64,000 nucleotides of DNA. Origin: Bacillus sp. AFS037270. GTDB taxonomy: Bacteria; Bacillota; Bacilli; Bacillales_B; DSM-18226. The number at the start of each line of letters is the position of its first letter. Positions within the stretch are counted from its first letter, which is position 1. Position numbers and translations under genes: made by a program. The notes beneath the pieces are model-generated. The model did not search any database. It was given only the letters and a program-made list of their open reading frames with translations, and had not been told where the DNA came from. Location: assembly GCF_002585305.1 (NCBI RefSeq), contig NZ_NUNF01000007.1:1-64000 (forward strand), written 5' to 3'. Shown here in pieces: positions 25,683-33,110 of this stretch.

Positions 25683-26123
25683 GTGATAATAGTTTTAATA
25701 GAAAATTTAGATGAATATAGATCATTAAATCCAAAATTTGCCGACGGTTTAGAGAAATTAAACGAAGTCGAAATAGATTATAATAAGCGATTTGATTTTG
25801 ATGGTGGTTATTTGTTCTTTCAGGAAGGAACTACGAATCCTATAGATGAAGGAACCTTTGAAGCACATAAAAAATATATGGATATTCAAATTGTTTTGGA
25901 CGGATCGGAATACGTAGCCTGGACCCCCATTAATCAATTAGTAGTAGATGTAGAATATAATGCGGAAAAGGATGTAGTTCGATTAAACGGTAGTCCGAAA
26001 GAAATCATGAAAATCAATAAAGGTATGGCCTATATTTGTCTGCCTCACGATGGGCATAAAGCGTTAAAACATATAAATCAAGCGACGAAATATAAGAAAG
26101 CGGTAATTAAGATAGAAATTTAA
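25683..26123 (+). CDS. YhcH/YjgK/YiaL-family cupin
   Basis: Cupin (beta-barrel) protein of the EbgC/YhcH family, often found in sialic-acid and other sugar-acid operons, where sugar epimerase or mutarotase roles are suggested. FFQEGTTNPIDEGTFEAHKK-type strand, MDIQIVLDGSEYVAW, and a PHDGHKALKH metal-site motif are all typical. GTG 25683 gives the usual N-terminus MIIVLIENLDEY; a GTG at 25674 is the alternative. It is 18 bp after pdxA2. Confidence 0.78.
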   Translation: MIIVLIENLDEYRSLNPKFADGLEKLNEVEIDYNKRFDFDGGYLFFQEGTTNPIDEGTFEAHKKYMDIQIVLDGSEYVAWTPINQLVVDVEYNAEKDVVRLNGSPKEIMKINKGMAYICLPHDGHKALKHINQATKYKKAVIKIEI

Positions 26124-26153
26124 TGAGAAAGATAGGGTGATTAGGTGATTAGT

Positions 26154-27320
26154 ATGAGTAACAATAAATTAGTCATTAACAGGTCGATTCCAAACGGTAA
26201 ATTAGTTCATGATGATTATACAAATATTGATTTTTCTTTAATTCCATCTGGTCCTTTTTCAACCGCACATGCACCAACTATTATTAAGTTAGAAGATGGA
26301 GATTTATTATGTGCATGGTTTGCAGGTTCATTTGAAGGTAGTCCGGATATTTCCATTGTATTATCAAAATTTAATCATGAAACCGAAGAGTGGGATGAAC
26401 CGAAAATTGTCTCGCAGGATGATACGCGTAGTGAGCAAAACCCATCATTCTTCCAAGCACCTGATAAATCAATATGGTTAATCTATACTTCCCAGGAAGG
26501 GCGACAACCAGGTAAAGATAATATGCAGTTTACGTCAATTATTAAATATCAGAAAACATATGACAATGGTGAAAATTGGACAGAACCGGAAGTATTATTT
26601 AGCCAGCCTGGTACATTTGTTCGACAAGCTATTCAAGTATTAAGTAATGGAAGATGGATATTTAGCACGTGGGTATGTGAAGATTCAGAATTAGGTCTTA
26701 CAAACGATCCTACCGTATTTCAAGTATCAGATGATGAAGGACTAACATGGAAAGAAGTACGCATGCCTGATAGTAATGGACGAGTACATGCCAATGTTAT
26801 CGAATTAGAAGATGGTCATTTAGTAGCATTTATGAGAAGTAGATTTGCGGATTATATTTATAGAAGTGAGTCAAAAGATTTTGGAGATTCTTGGACAGTG
26901 CCTGAGCCAACAATCTTACCAAATAATAATGCGAGTATAAGTGCAATCAAACTGGATAACGATGCAATTGCTATTGCTTATAATGCGAACGCTGCCAATA
27001 ATCCAGAAAAAGGTAAAGTAGCATGGCCTGGATTACGAAATCCAGTAGTGGTTTCAGTGTCTGAAGATGGCGGAATTACTTGGCCAATCGGTCGAATTAT
27101 TGAACACGCAGAAGGTTTCATTGGAGCAGAGAATAAAACGAATAATTCACAATTTGAATATCCTACTATTTATCAAGATGCGGAAGGACGCTTACATTTA
27201 GTATACGCATATAAGAATAGAATATGTGTAAAATATAATAGTTTTTCAGTTGAAGATATTTATGGTGAAAAACGCGAAAATGAAGGGGTTTACAATCCTA
27301 CATCTGGAGAAATAAGTTAG
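26154..27320 (+). CDS. sialidase-superfamily (BNR/Asp-box) protein
   Basis: Six-bladed propeller of the exo-sialidase superfamily. I count at least four Asp-box turns (TYDNGENW, SDDEGLTW, SKDFGDSW, SEDGGITW). No signal peptide is present, so it works in the cytoplasm, unlike secreted sialidases; such members may act as glycosidases or lyases on imported substrates. ATG 26154 has a GGTGATTAG site upstream; codon 26145 is a weaker start. It follows the YhcH cupin by 30 bp. This pairing with a DapA-type lyase recalls sialic-acid operons, yet the NanE/NanK/Nag genes are absent here, so the real substrate is unknown. Confidence 0.75.
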   Translation: MSNNKLVINRSIPNGKLVHDDYTNIDFSLIPSGPFSTAHAPTIIKLEDGDLLCAWFAGSFEGSPDISIVLSKFNHETEEWDEPKIVSQDDTRSEQNPSFFQAPDKSIWLIYTSQEGRQPGKDNMQFTSIIKYQKTYDNGENWTEPEVLFSQPGTFVRQAIQVLSNGRWIFSTWVCEDSELGLTNDPTVFQVSDDEGLTWKEVRMPDSNGRVHANVIELEDGHLVAFMRSRFADYIYRSESKDFGDSWTVPEPTILPNNNASISAIKLDNDAIAIAYNANAANNPEKGKVAWPGLRNPVVVSVSEDGGITWPIGRIIEHAEGFIGAENKTNNSQFEYPTIYQDAEGRLHLVYAYKNRICVKYNSFSVEDIYGEKRENEGVYNPTSGEIS

Positions 27321-27422
27321 ATCTTAAGTTATCACATAATTATAGTTTGATAGGCTTTGGGATAAAACCCAAGTTAAAAAAATATCCAGTTAACTTGGTT
27401 ATTAAGAGAGGAGAAATAAGAA

Positions 27423-28706
27423 ATGACATTGCACATGATTCTTGCCCTTGGTATCTTGATCCTGATGATTGGATTGATTATGTCAGACAAGATGGCCTTC
27501 GGCGCACCACCAATCCTGGCCTGCCTTCTGCTGGTAGTCACCGGTCTGTCCACTGTTCAGGAGGCATTCGCAGGCTTCGTGAACCCAAGTGTTATCATGA
27601 TCGCTGGCTTTATGGTTGTTATGGCGGGACTAATGAAGACTAGCTTGATTGGTAAGGTCCAGTCCTCAATGCTTGCTTTGGTAAATAAGGGCGGTTATAA
27701 GAGCTATGCTCTTTTGCTCGTGGTAGTTATGCTTGGTGCCAGTTTACCAGGTGCCGGTGCCACTGGTTACTATGTACTGATTTTATCCTTGATATCTACT
27801 ATCCCTTACAATAAAAAAATGCCTACGTCTAAACTGATGATGCCTTTGGGGTTTGCTACTAACCACCCTTTGATTCCTTTCAATGTAGCACTCTTCTATG
27901 GTGTTACTGTCAGCGTACTGGAAACGGCAGGTTATCACGACGGGCTTTCTATGACGAAATTTGCTGTAGTGAATTTCATCCTGGCTCTTGGTTTCTTAGT
28001 ATGGAGTTTGGTTGCTTATCGTCTTCTACCGGATCATCCAATTTCGGAAGCTTCTGCATTTGATGAGGTGGCAGCTACGGCTGAGATTGTGGCTATGCCT
28101 GCATGGAAAGAATACTGCACCATCGCTTTATTTGCCCTCAGTGTTGTTGGTATGATGCTTATGAACGTATTGGGCAATGCTTCCTATGTAATCCCTGGCC
28201 TTGCAGGAGCATTTCTACTAATAATCAACGTACTTGATTTCAAGGAAGTTCGTGATAATATGGGTGCACCTGTAATCCTTATGATGGCTGGTGTTATCGG
28301 CGTTGCTGACGCTCTGGCTAACTCTGGATTTACAGCTATGATTGGAAAGGTTGTGGCGCATTCATTGGGTACTAATATCAGTCCATTCATTCTTATCTTG
28401 ATCTTCGCACTTCTAACTAGTACCTGTGCTACTTTTACTGGTTCAAATATGGGTTCTGTATTCATCTTTGCGCCAATCGCTATTGCAACCAGCCTTAGTT
28501 TGGGACTTAATCCTGTTGCTGCCGCAGTTGCAGTTGTAGTATCTGGATGGAACGGCGGGTACATGCCAATCGATGGTATGCCTGCTATGATTTTAGGTAT
28601 GGGTAAATATAAGCTTCCACAGTTCTGGTTGTTCTCAGTACCTATGTACCTGATCCGTATTATTGCACTGTGTGTAGGTGCTATTCTTATTTTCCCTGTA
28701 AACTGA
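27423..28706 (+). CDS. SLC13/CitMHS-like anion transporter
   Basis: Secondary transporter of 427 aa with about ten to twelve membrane segments, likely the importer for this operon's acid. Duplicated re-entrant motifs are visible as GASLPGAGATGYYVLILSL with FATNHPLIPFNVALFYG in the first half and TCATFTGSNMGSVFIFAPIA with VVSGWNGGYMPIDGMPAMI in the second. GAGAGGAGAAATAAG precedes the ATG. Codon use is visibly more GC-rich than in the genes just upstream, suggesting a separate origin. Confidence 0.8.
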   Translation: MTLHMILALGILILMIGLIMSDKMAFGAPPILACLLLVVTGLSTVQEAFAGFVNPSVIMIAGFMVVMAGLMKTSLIGKVQSSMLALVNKGGYKSYALLLVVVMLGASLPGAGATGYYVLILSLISTIPYNKKMPTSKLMMPLGFATNHPLIPFNVALFYGVTVSVLETAGYHDGLSMTKFAVVNFILALGFLVWSLVAYRLLPDHPISEASAFDEVAATAEIVAMPAWKEYCTIALFALSVVGMMLMNVLGNASYVIPGLAGAFLLIINVLDFKEVRDNMGAPVILMMAGVIGVADALANSGFTAMIGKVVAHSLGTNISPFILILIFALLTSTCATFTGSNMGSVFIFAPIAIATSLSLGLNPVAAAVAVVVSGWNGGYMPIDGMPAMILGMGKYKLPQFWLFSVPMYLIRIIALCVGAILIFPVN

Positions 28707-28885
28707 TAAAGTGATAGAAGGATAACCATGAAATTTTAAATCCACAAAAACATCAAAAGTCTGCTGTAATGTTATTGTAAATAGCCAAATATGTATAATT
28801 TGTGGTTGGCTGTTAGGTTCTTATTTGTTTTAAAGGCAATGATATTAAATATGATGATTGCAATAATAAGTCCGATCATAACGTT

Positions 28886-29010
28886 CGCTCTCAGGAAGAG
28901 AAAAAATGGGTGTTATAAATTACCAGTATTTTTCTGTTGTACAATTTTGGTAACGCTCTCAGGAAGAGAAAAAATGGATGTTATAAATTACCAGTATTTT
29001 TCTGTAGTAC
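28886..29010 (+). repeat. tandem direct repeat, 2 x 57 bp
   Basis: CGCTCTCAGGAAGAGAAAAA begins each copy (28886-28942 and 28954-29010); they differ at two positions (GGGTG/GGATG and TTGTAC/TAGTAC) and are separated by 11 bp. The 68-bp period is not a multiple of three. Confidence 0.85.
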
Positions 29011-29124
29011 CTCCATTCGTAAAAGTACACCTTTCGGGATGGTTACATGCTCCCTATAAAATCAACGTTCTGGTGCCTAGGAGTACATTTTACCGGATAG
29101 TAAAGGAATATGAATAAACACTGG

Positions 29125-29151
29125 GCCCTCAACATGTGTGAGGGCTTTTTT
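29125..29151 (+). terminator. Rho-independent terminator
   Basis: GCCCTCA and TGAGGGC pair around a seven-base loop, followed by six T. Confidence 0.75.
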
Positions 29152-29201
29152 ATTTGAACATGTAACTAAACTTCGGATGAACATACAAAAATACCTATAT
29201 T

Positions 29202-29420
29202 CTATATCACTTTTTTGGTTTTATTTTTGGCTTTAGTTTTCTTTAGTTTACTGTGTCGTTGCTCTACGTGCTGAAGTAACCCAGATGAGGTTCTCTTTTT
29301 TAACAAAGGATGCCCAAACAAAATTGCCGAAATTTCGATGTCTGTTCGATGAGGAAGATTAATAATGGTATTATCGATTAATTCATCTTCTTGCAGAGAC
29401 CAAAGTTTATTACCAGCCAT
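29202..29420 (-). CDS. small basic protein, SANT/Myb-like (72 aa)
   Basis: Not firmly assigned. ATG 29420 is set by a strong AAAGGAGAAGGGTGATAA site; the frame runs 19 codons further upstream without one. LWSLQEDELIDNTIINLP resembles the first helix of SANT/Myb-like domains (W..eeD..L...i), and the tail is very lysine-rich (KLKKTKAKNKTKK), so nucleic-acid binding is plausible. Isolated gene between a terminator and the CPCC protein. Confidence 0.55.
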   Translation of the reverse strand: MAGNKLWSLQEDELIDNTIINLPHRTDIEISAILFGHPLLKKRTSSGLLQHVEQRHSKLKKTKAKNKTKKVI

Positions 29421-29714
29421 TTTATCACCCTTCTCCTTTACAATCATAATGTTCATGATTAATTCTATATGTTGCATACAATTCCCTGCAAAAAATAAGT
29501 AAATTAAGATGGAATGAATGGAAAAAGGTAGTGCTAGAGCATTTGCTTAAACAATACGAGGCTTAAGCCTGCTTTATAGCCTTCAAGGCTATTCGTTCAA
29601 ATATTATGAATCGAAATGAAAAGGGATTTTAAATCAAGAGATTGTGAATATTTTCACTTAAACTAACTGGGCAGAAGAGTTGAATAAGAGGTATGCTATT
29701 ATTGGGGTGATTAT

Positions 29715-29978
29715 ATGAAATACACTTGTCCTTGCTGTGGGTATAAAACATTAGATGAAGAACCCCCTGGAACATATGACATATGTAGTATCTGCTTTTG
29801 GGAAGACGATGGAGTTCAATACGATGACCCTGATTATGGCGGTGGTGCAAATATTCCTTCTTTAAGGCAAGCACAGAAGAACTATATCCTATTTGGGACT
29901 TGTGAAGAAAGGTGTATTGAGTTTGTAAGAAAACCAAATGAAAATGATGTTAAAGACCCTGATTGGAACCCGTTATAG
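29715..29978 (+). CDS. CPCC-family cysteine-rich protein
   Basis: 87 aa. MKYTCPCCGYKTLDEEPPGT followed by YDICSICFWEDD gives two CxxC pairs of a zinc ribbon, the hallmark of the Cys_rich_CPCC family; NIPSLRQAQKNYILFGTCEE and DPDWNPL are also family features. Function unknown, but such proteins are often encoded next to polymorphic toxins and on islands. GGGGTGATT precedes the ATG. A terminator follows 40 bp after the stop. Confidence 0.8.
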   Translation: MKYTCPCCGYKTLDEEPPGTYDICSICFWEDDGVQYDDPDYGGGANIPSLRQAQKNYILFGTCEERCIEFVRKPNENDVKDPDWNPL

Positions 29979-30016
29979 CTTATTAAAGTAACGGGGGCGT
30001 TAGTTTCACAACAAAT

Positions 30017-30039
30017 GGACTGTTTCGGCAGTCCTTTTT
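30017..30039 (+). terminator. terminator after the CPCC gene
   Basis: GGACTG-TTTCGG-CAGTCC with five T directly after. Confidence 0.75.
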
Positions 30040-30085
30040 GCTTATCGTTATTTAACTAAAGGTGCAGGTTAGTGCAATATGAATA

Positions 30086-30111
30086 AAAAAGTAGCCCGTA
30101 GGACTACTTTT
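30086..30111 (-). terminator. terminator of the Old Yellow Enzyme gene
   Basis: AAAAGTAG and CTACTTTT pair immediately after the stop codon on the minus strand, with a T run on both sides; could act on both strands. Confidence 0.7.
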
Positions 30112-31233
30112 TTATTTACTAATATTAAACCAGCCTGTCGATAGTTGAATTACTTTCCATAGTTTTTCTGGAATATTAAGCTGGTCAAGTTTCGATACGT
30201 CCAACTCAGAAGCGACCTCGGCTTCAAGTCCATTTGTGACCTTTTCAACCCAGTCAGGATTCATAATTAACGCATGCCCAATAGCTACAAGCGGTAAACC
30301 TAATTCCATAGCTATAAGTGCATCATCTGGTGTTATCATGGAACCAGCAGCCAACACAGGTACCTTACCGTTTGCTCTTTCAATAATTAATTCAAGCCGT
30401 GTTTTTTCATCTTGACTATCAACTGGCTTTGAAGGCACATTATCTAATGAAGCATGTATATAATCTAAATTTTGTTCAATAAGGAAATCAATTAATTCAT
30501 ATGTGTCTTTCATCCGCAATCCGTCCACTTTGGAGGATTCTTCAGGAGAAAATCGGTATCCTAAAATGAATGGTTTGGTAGCATGTGTTTCAATTACCTT
30601 TTTGATTTCTTTAATAATTGCCAATGGAAAACGCAGTCGATTCTCAAGTGTTCCCCCCCATTGGTCTGTTCGTTTATTGGTTGCTGGAGACCAGAAGTTT
30701 TGAATTAAAAATCCATGAGCCGCATGAATTTCGACGCCATCAAATCCAGCTTCAATCGCTCTTCTCGTTGTTTCGCCAAAAGCACGTATAGTCGAAAGGA
30801 TTTCCTCATGTGATAGCTCTCTTGTTTCTACACTTGGACCAAAAGGAGTAGCCTCTGTTTGATATGCACTTGCACTGACTGTATCCAATCCTGGCAAGGC
30901 TTTATCGCCTGCATGAAAGATTTGCAATACAGCAGGGGAACCTCCACTTTTGGCTGCATCAACTAATTTTCGTAAACTTGGAATAAATTCATCGTTGTAC
31001 CCAGCAAATTCATTCGTAAAACCTTGCCCATTAGGTGAAACATGAGTACAACCTGTAATGACGAGTCCTACTCCATTTACTCTTTGTTTGTAATATTTTA
31101 CCTCTTCATCAGAAATGGTAAGGTCGTCATTACTTGACCAAGTTGTCATAGGTGCCATAACGATTCTGTTCTTAATGGTTATTCCGCTTCTGAATGTGAA
31201 AGATTCAAATAACTTACTGTATTTTTGATTCAT
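30112..31233 (-). CDS. Old Yellow Enzyme-family NAD(P)H flavin oxidoreductase
   Basis: FMN-dependent ene-reductase, 373 aa. IKNRIVMAPMTTWSS binds FMN at the N-terminus, DGVEIHAAHGFLIQNFWSPA and TDQWGGTLENRLRFPL are the substrate and cofactor segments, and LAAGSMITPDDA with VAIGHALIMNPDWV bind the FMN phosphate. GAGAGG lies eight bases before the start codon. It is divergent from a MerR regulator with a 238-bp shared upstream region and has a MerR-type promoter, so it probably responds to electrophile or aldehyde stress. Confidence 0.87.
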   Translation of the reverse strand: MNQKYSKLFESFTFRSGITIKNRIVMAPMTTWSSNDDLTISDEEVKYYKQRVNGVGLVITGCTHVSPNGQGFTNEFAGYNDEFIPSLRKLVDAAKSGGSPAVLQIFHAGDKALPGLDTVSASAYQTEATPFGPSVETRELSHEEILSTIRAFGETTRRAIEAGFDGVEIHAAHGFLIQNFWSPATNKRTDQWGGTLENRLRFPLAIIKEIKKVIETHATKPFILGYRFSPEESSKVDGLRMKDTYELIDFLIEQNLDYIHASLDNVPSKPVDSQDEKTRLELIIERANGKVPVLAAGSMITPDDALIAMELGLPLVAIGHALIMNPDWVEKVTNGLEAEVASELDVSKLDQLNIPEKLWKVIQLSTGWFNISK

Positions 31234-31338
31234 TTCAATAACCTCTCTATCCTAAATTCTTCTAAAGATGAAAGTTTATCTTACTGCATTATTGTTATCA
31301 TCATGAGCCATCACAACTCTCCATTAGAAGTCTATTTT

Positions 31339-31369
31339 AGTATAATTAGTTGACGTAAGGGTAAGTCAA
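31339..31369 (-). promoter_or_regulatory. MerR-type promoter of the Old Yellow Enzyme gene
   Basis: Reading the minus strand: -35 TTGACT (31369-31364), a 19-bp spacer, -10 TATACT (31344-31339). The spacer is two bases longer than optimal, and the inverted repeat TTGACTTACCCTTACGTCAA overlaps the -35 and spacer. Both are hallmarks of promoters untwisted by MerR-family activators. The divergent MerR gene at 31472 is the obvious activator. Confidence 0.7.
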
Positions 31370-31471
31370 GCGTAAATGATTAAAATGATTATACACCAAG
31401 ATTATTGATATAATATTCTTCCTTATGATATTCTTTTAGTTACAGTAACTGTAACAAAGGAGGACAAGGGA

Positions 31472-31894
31472 ATGTTGTATCCAATGAAATATGTAGTGGA
31501 GAACTTAAATATAACGGCAAAGACACTTAGATTTTATGAAGAGCAAGGGTTACTGCAAGATGTATCTCGTGATGAAAAAGGTAGAAGAGTTTATAACGAA
31601 CAACTTATAGATTGGATTTCTTTTATTCGTTGTCTTAGAGAGACAGGAATGCCACTTTCGAAAATTAAGGAATATAAGGAACTTTACGAACAAGGGAATT
31701 CTACCTTTTTGCATAGAGAAGAAATGTTAAAGCAACATAAATTGGAAGTGCAGAAGAAAATTGACGAAAGTATAAAACACTTAGAAGAAATTAACTATAA
31801 AATTGCCATGTATGAACTTCAGAAAGAAGAGGTTACGAAAAATCCTAACCATAACTTTAAATGTCACGGTCTGGAGATTAAGATTGTGAAGTAA
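31472..31894 (+). CDS. MerR-family transcriptional regulator
   Basis: 140 aa. The winged helix-turn-helix opens the protein (MKYVVENLNITAKTLRFYEE, QGLL) followed by INWISFIRCLRETGMPLSKI-like helices (here DWISFIRCLRETGMPLSKIK) and a long dimerisation coiled coil. Near the C-terminus one Cys occurs (FKCHG), a possible thiol sensor. AAGGAGG lies eight bases before the ATG. Probably controls the divergent Old Yellow Enzyme gene. Confidence 0.85.
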   Translation: MLYPMKYVVENLNITAKTLRFYEEQGLLQDVSRDEKGRRVYNEQLIDWISFIRCLRETGMPLSKIKEYKELYEQGNSTFLHREEMLKQHKLEVQKKIDESIKHLEEINYKIAMYELQKEEVTKNPNHNFKCHGLEIKIVK

Positions 31895-32039
31895 TGTACT
31901 TACGCTAACGGGTAGCTTTAGTTGAACAAGACATTTGTATTTTATGACGTCAATAATGACTAACAACCATGTTAATTCGATTAGGAAAGTTAGGTTTGTT
32001 CGAATAATACTTCTAAAAAGAGTAAATATAAAGAATTCC

Positions 32040-32077
32040 AAAAAGCCTTTCTCCTATATTGGAGGAAGGCTTTTTTA
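32040..32077 (+). terminator. terminator downstream of merR
   Basis: AAAAGCCTT and AAGGCTTTTT pair around CTCC...GGAG, giving a long stem and a T run. It lies about 145 bp after the merR stop; nothing else is seen in between. Confidence 0.8.
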
Positions 32078-32099
32078 ACACAGGTTTGGTATATAAAAA

Positions 32100-32119
32100 T
32101 GCTCATAATTTTGCTCATA
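32100..32119. repeat. TGCTCATA pair left of core 3 (arm sites)
   Basis: TGCTCATA at 32100-32107 and 32112-32119 (12-bp period), 103 bp left of core 3. Same geometry as the TGTCCTC repeats left of core 2 but a different word; its partner is not in the window. Confidence 0.45.
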
Positions 32120-32221
32120 GTATTTTTTGCTATTGTTTTAAATTATTTTAAGTTAAAGTTAAAATCCCTATAATATCAATGACTTTATGAATCCATTTAA
32201 TTTAATTTTATGCCCTAATGA

Positions 32222-32240
32222 ATGGGCGGCATGATGTAAT
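32222..32240 (+). repeat. groEL-3'-end-like attachment core, copy 3
   Basis: 19-bp identity to copies 1 and 2, and the preceding five bases (AATGA) match copy 2. A hairpin follows 36 bp later. The stretch to 32543 contains no gene. Confidence 0.65.
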
Positions 32241-32275
32241 CTCCCACCAGAAATCCCGAAATAACAACGTTTAGT

Positions 32276-32309
32276 GGCTTCTTCCCAAAGTTTGGGAGAA
32301 GCCTTTTTT
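32276..32309. terminator. strong hairpin right of core 3
   Basis: GGCTTCTTCCCAAA pairs with TTTGGGAGAAGCC (one bulged base) followed by six T. It may once have terminated the gene whose end the core mimics. Confidence 0.7.
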
Positions 32310-32543
32310 ACTTGAGTCTATTGGAAAGAGGGCCTTATAAGCCCTTTAGATATTCATCATAAATAAAGTCGATTTTTTCCTCCTTAATTAAGGCCTTCCG
32401 AGCACCTCAATGTTTGTCGCTTTCCGCATGAATCAAATTTTTGATCTGTTTGATCAATGTTGTCTTGTTCTTAATTAAAAATCAAATCCCGTACCATTTT
32501 AAGGGATGATACGGGATACTTTAAGGGTTTCAACACACATATT

Positions 32544-33011
32544 TTAGTAATCAGCATTATTAAGGATAAATCGAATGGTCCATTGGCCCTTTTGATTCAA
32601 TATCCCATGAGTTTTAAATGTCATATGAGGATTTTCAGGTCTGTATTGATGTAGTTGTGCTTCTATCGTTCCTTTATATAAGTTGTTACCTACTTTTTTA
32701 AACGTATCAGAATTTTCACGAACTAACGTGTGTTCAATCCAAATATGCGGACTTGCCATAAGGCTTTTGGCATACGGATCTACTTGAATATTCGAATTGG
32801 AATATATTGTATAATTCAGCCTAATGGTATGACCATGGTTTACGATGGAATAACCATTGAGTGTTAGCTTGATTCCGTTATCTTCAGCTGAGCCTAAGCC
32901 CTGATTTAGGGATTCGGCACTGGTCAAAGCAGGGGAGGCAAAGCCAATGAGCAAGCAAAGGAAGAAGGCGATAGCCCTGAATCGCACGGTATATTTCGTT
33001 AGGTTTCTCAT
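32544..33011 (-). CDS. secreted hypothetical protein
   Basis: 155 aa with a clear signal peptide: basic start (MRNLTKYTVRFRA), hydrophobic core IAFFLCLLIGFASPA and an ALTSAES cleavage region. The mature part is a beta-rich domain of about 125 aa (LTLNGYSIVNHGHTIRLNYT) that I do not recognise. It lies 99 bp behind the PQQ dehydrogenase gene on the same strand, so it may be an exported partner of that enzyme. Confidence 0.6.
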   Translation of the reverse strand: MRNLTKYTVRFRAIAFFLCLLIGFASPALTSAESLNQGLGSAEDNGIKLTLNGYSIVNHGHTIRLNYTIYSNSNIQVDPYAKSLMASPHIWIEHTLVRENSDTFKKVGNNLYKGTIEAQLHQYRPENPHMTFKTHGILNQKGQWTIRFILNNADY

Positions 33012-33110
33012 TTTACCACCATCCTTATTTTTCGTTTATAGGTTGCTCCACTTTGAAACAATCTGAGTCCGAAAGAAGTGATCGGACTCGAACTGCTTCA
33101 AGAAAACACA

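Larger units (their letters stand above)
28707..29201. other. gene-poor stretch with tandem repeat
   Basis: No gene is supported. A frame from 28791 to 29117 exists but mostly reads through the tandem repeat and looks degenerate. A terminator closes the stretch at 29125-29151. Confidence 0.4.

Noticed and set aside
28791..29117. 108-aa ORF across the tandem repeat
   Set aside because: The repeat period is not a multiple of three, there is no ribosome binding site, and the reading has no family resemblance.
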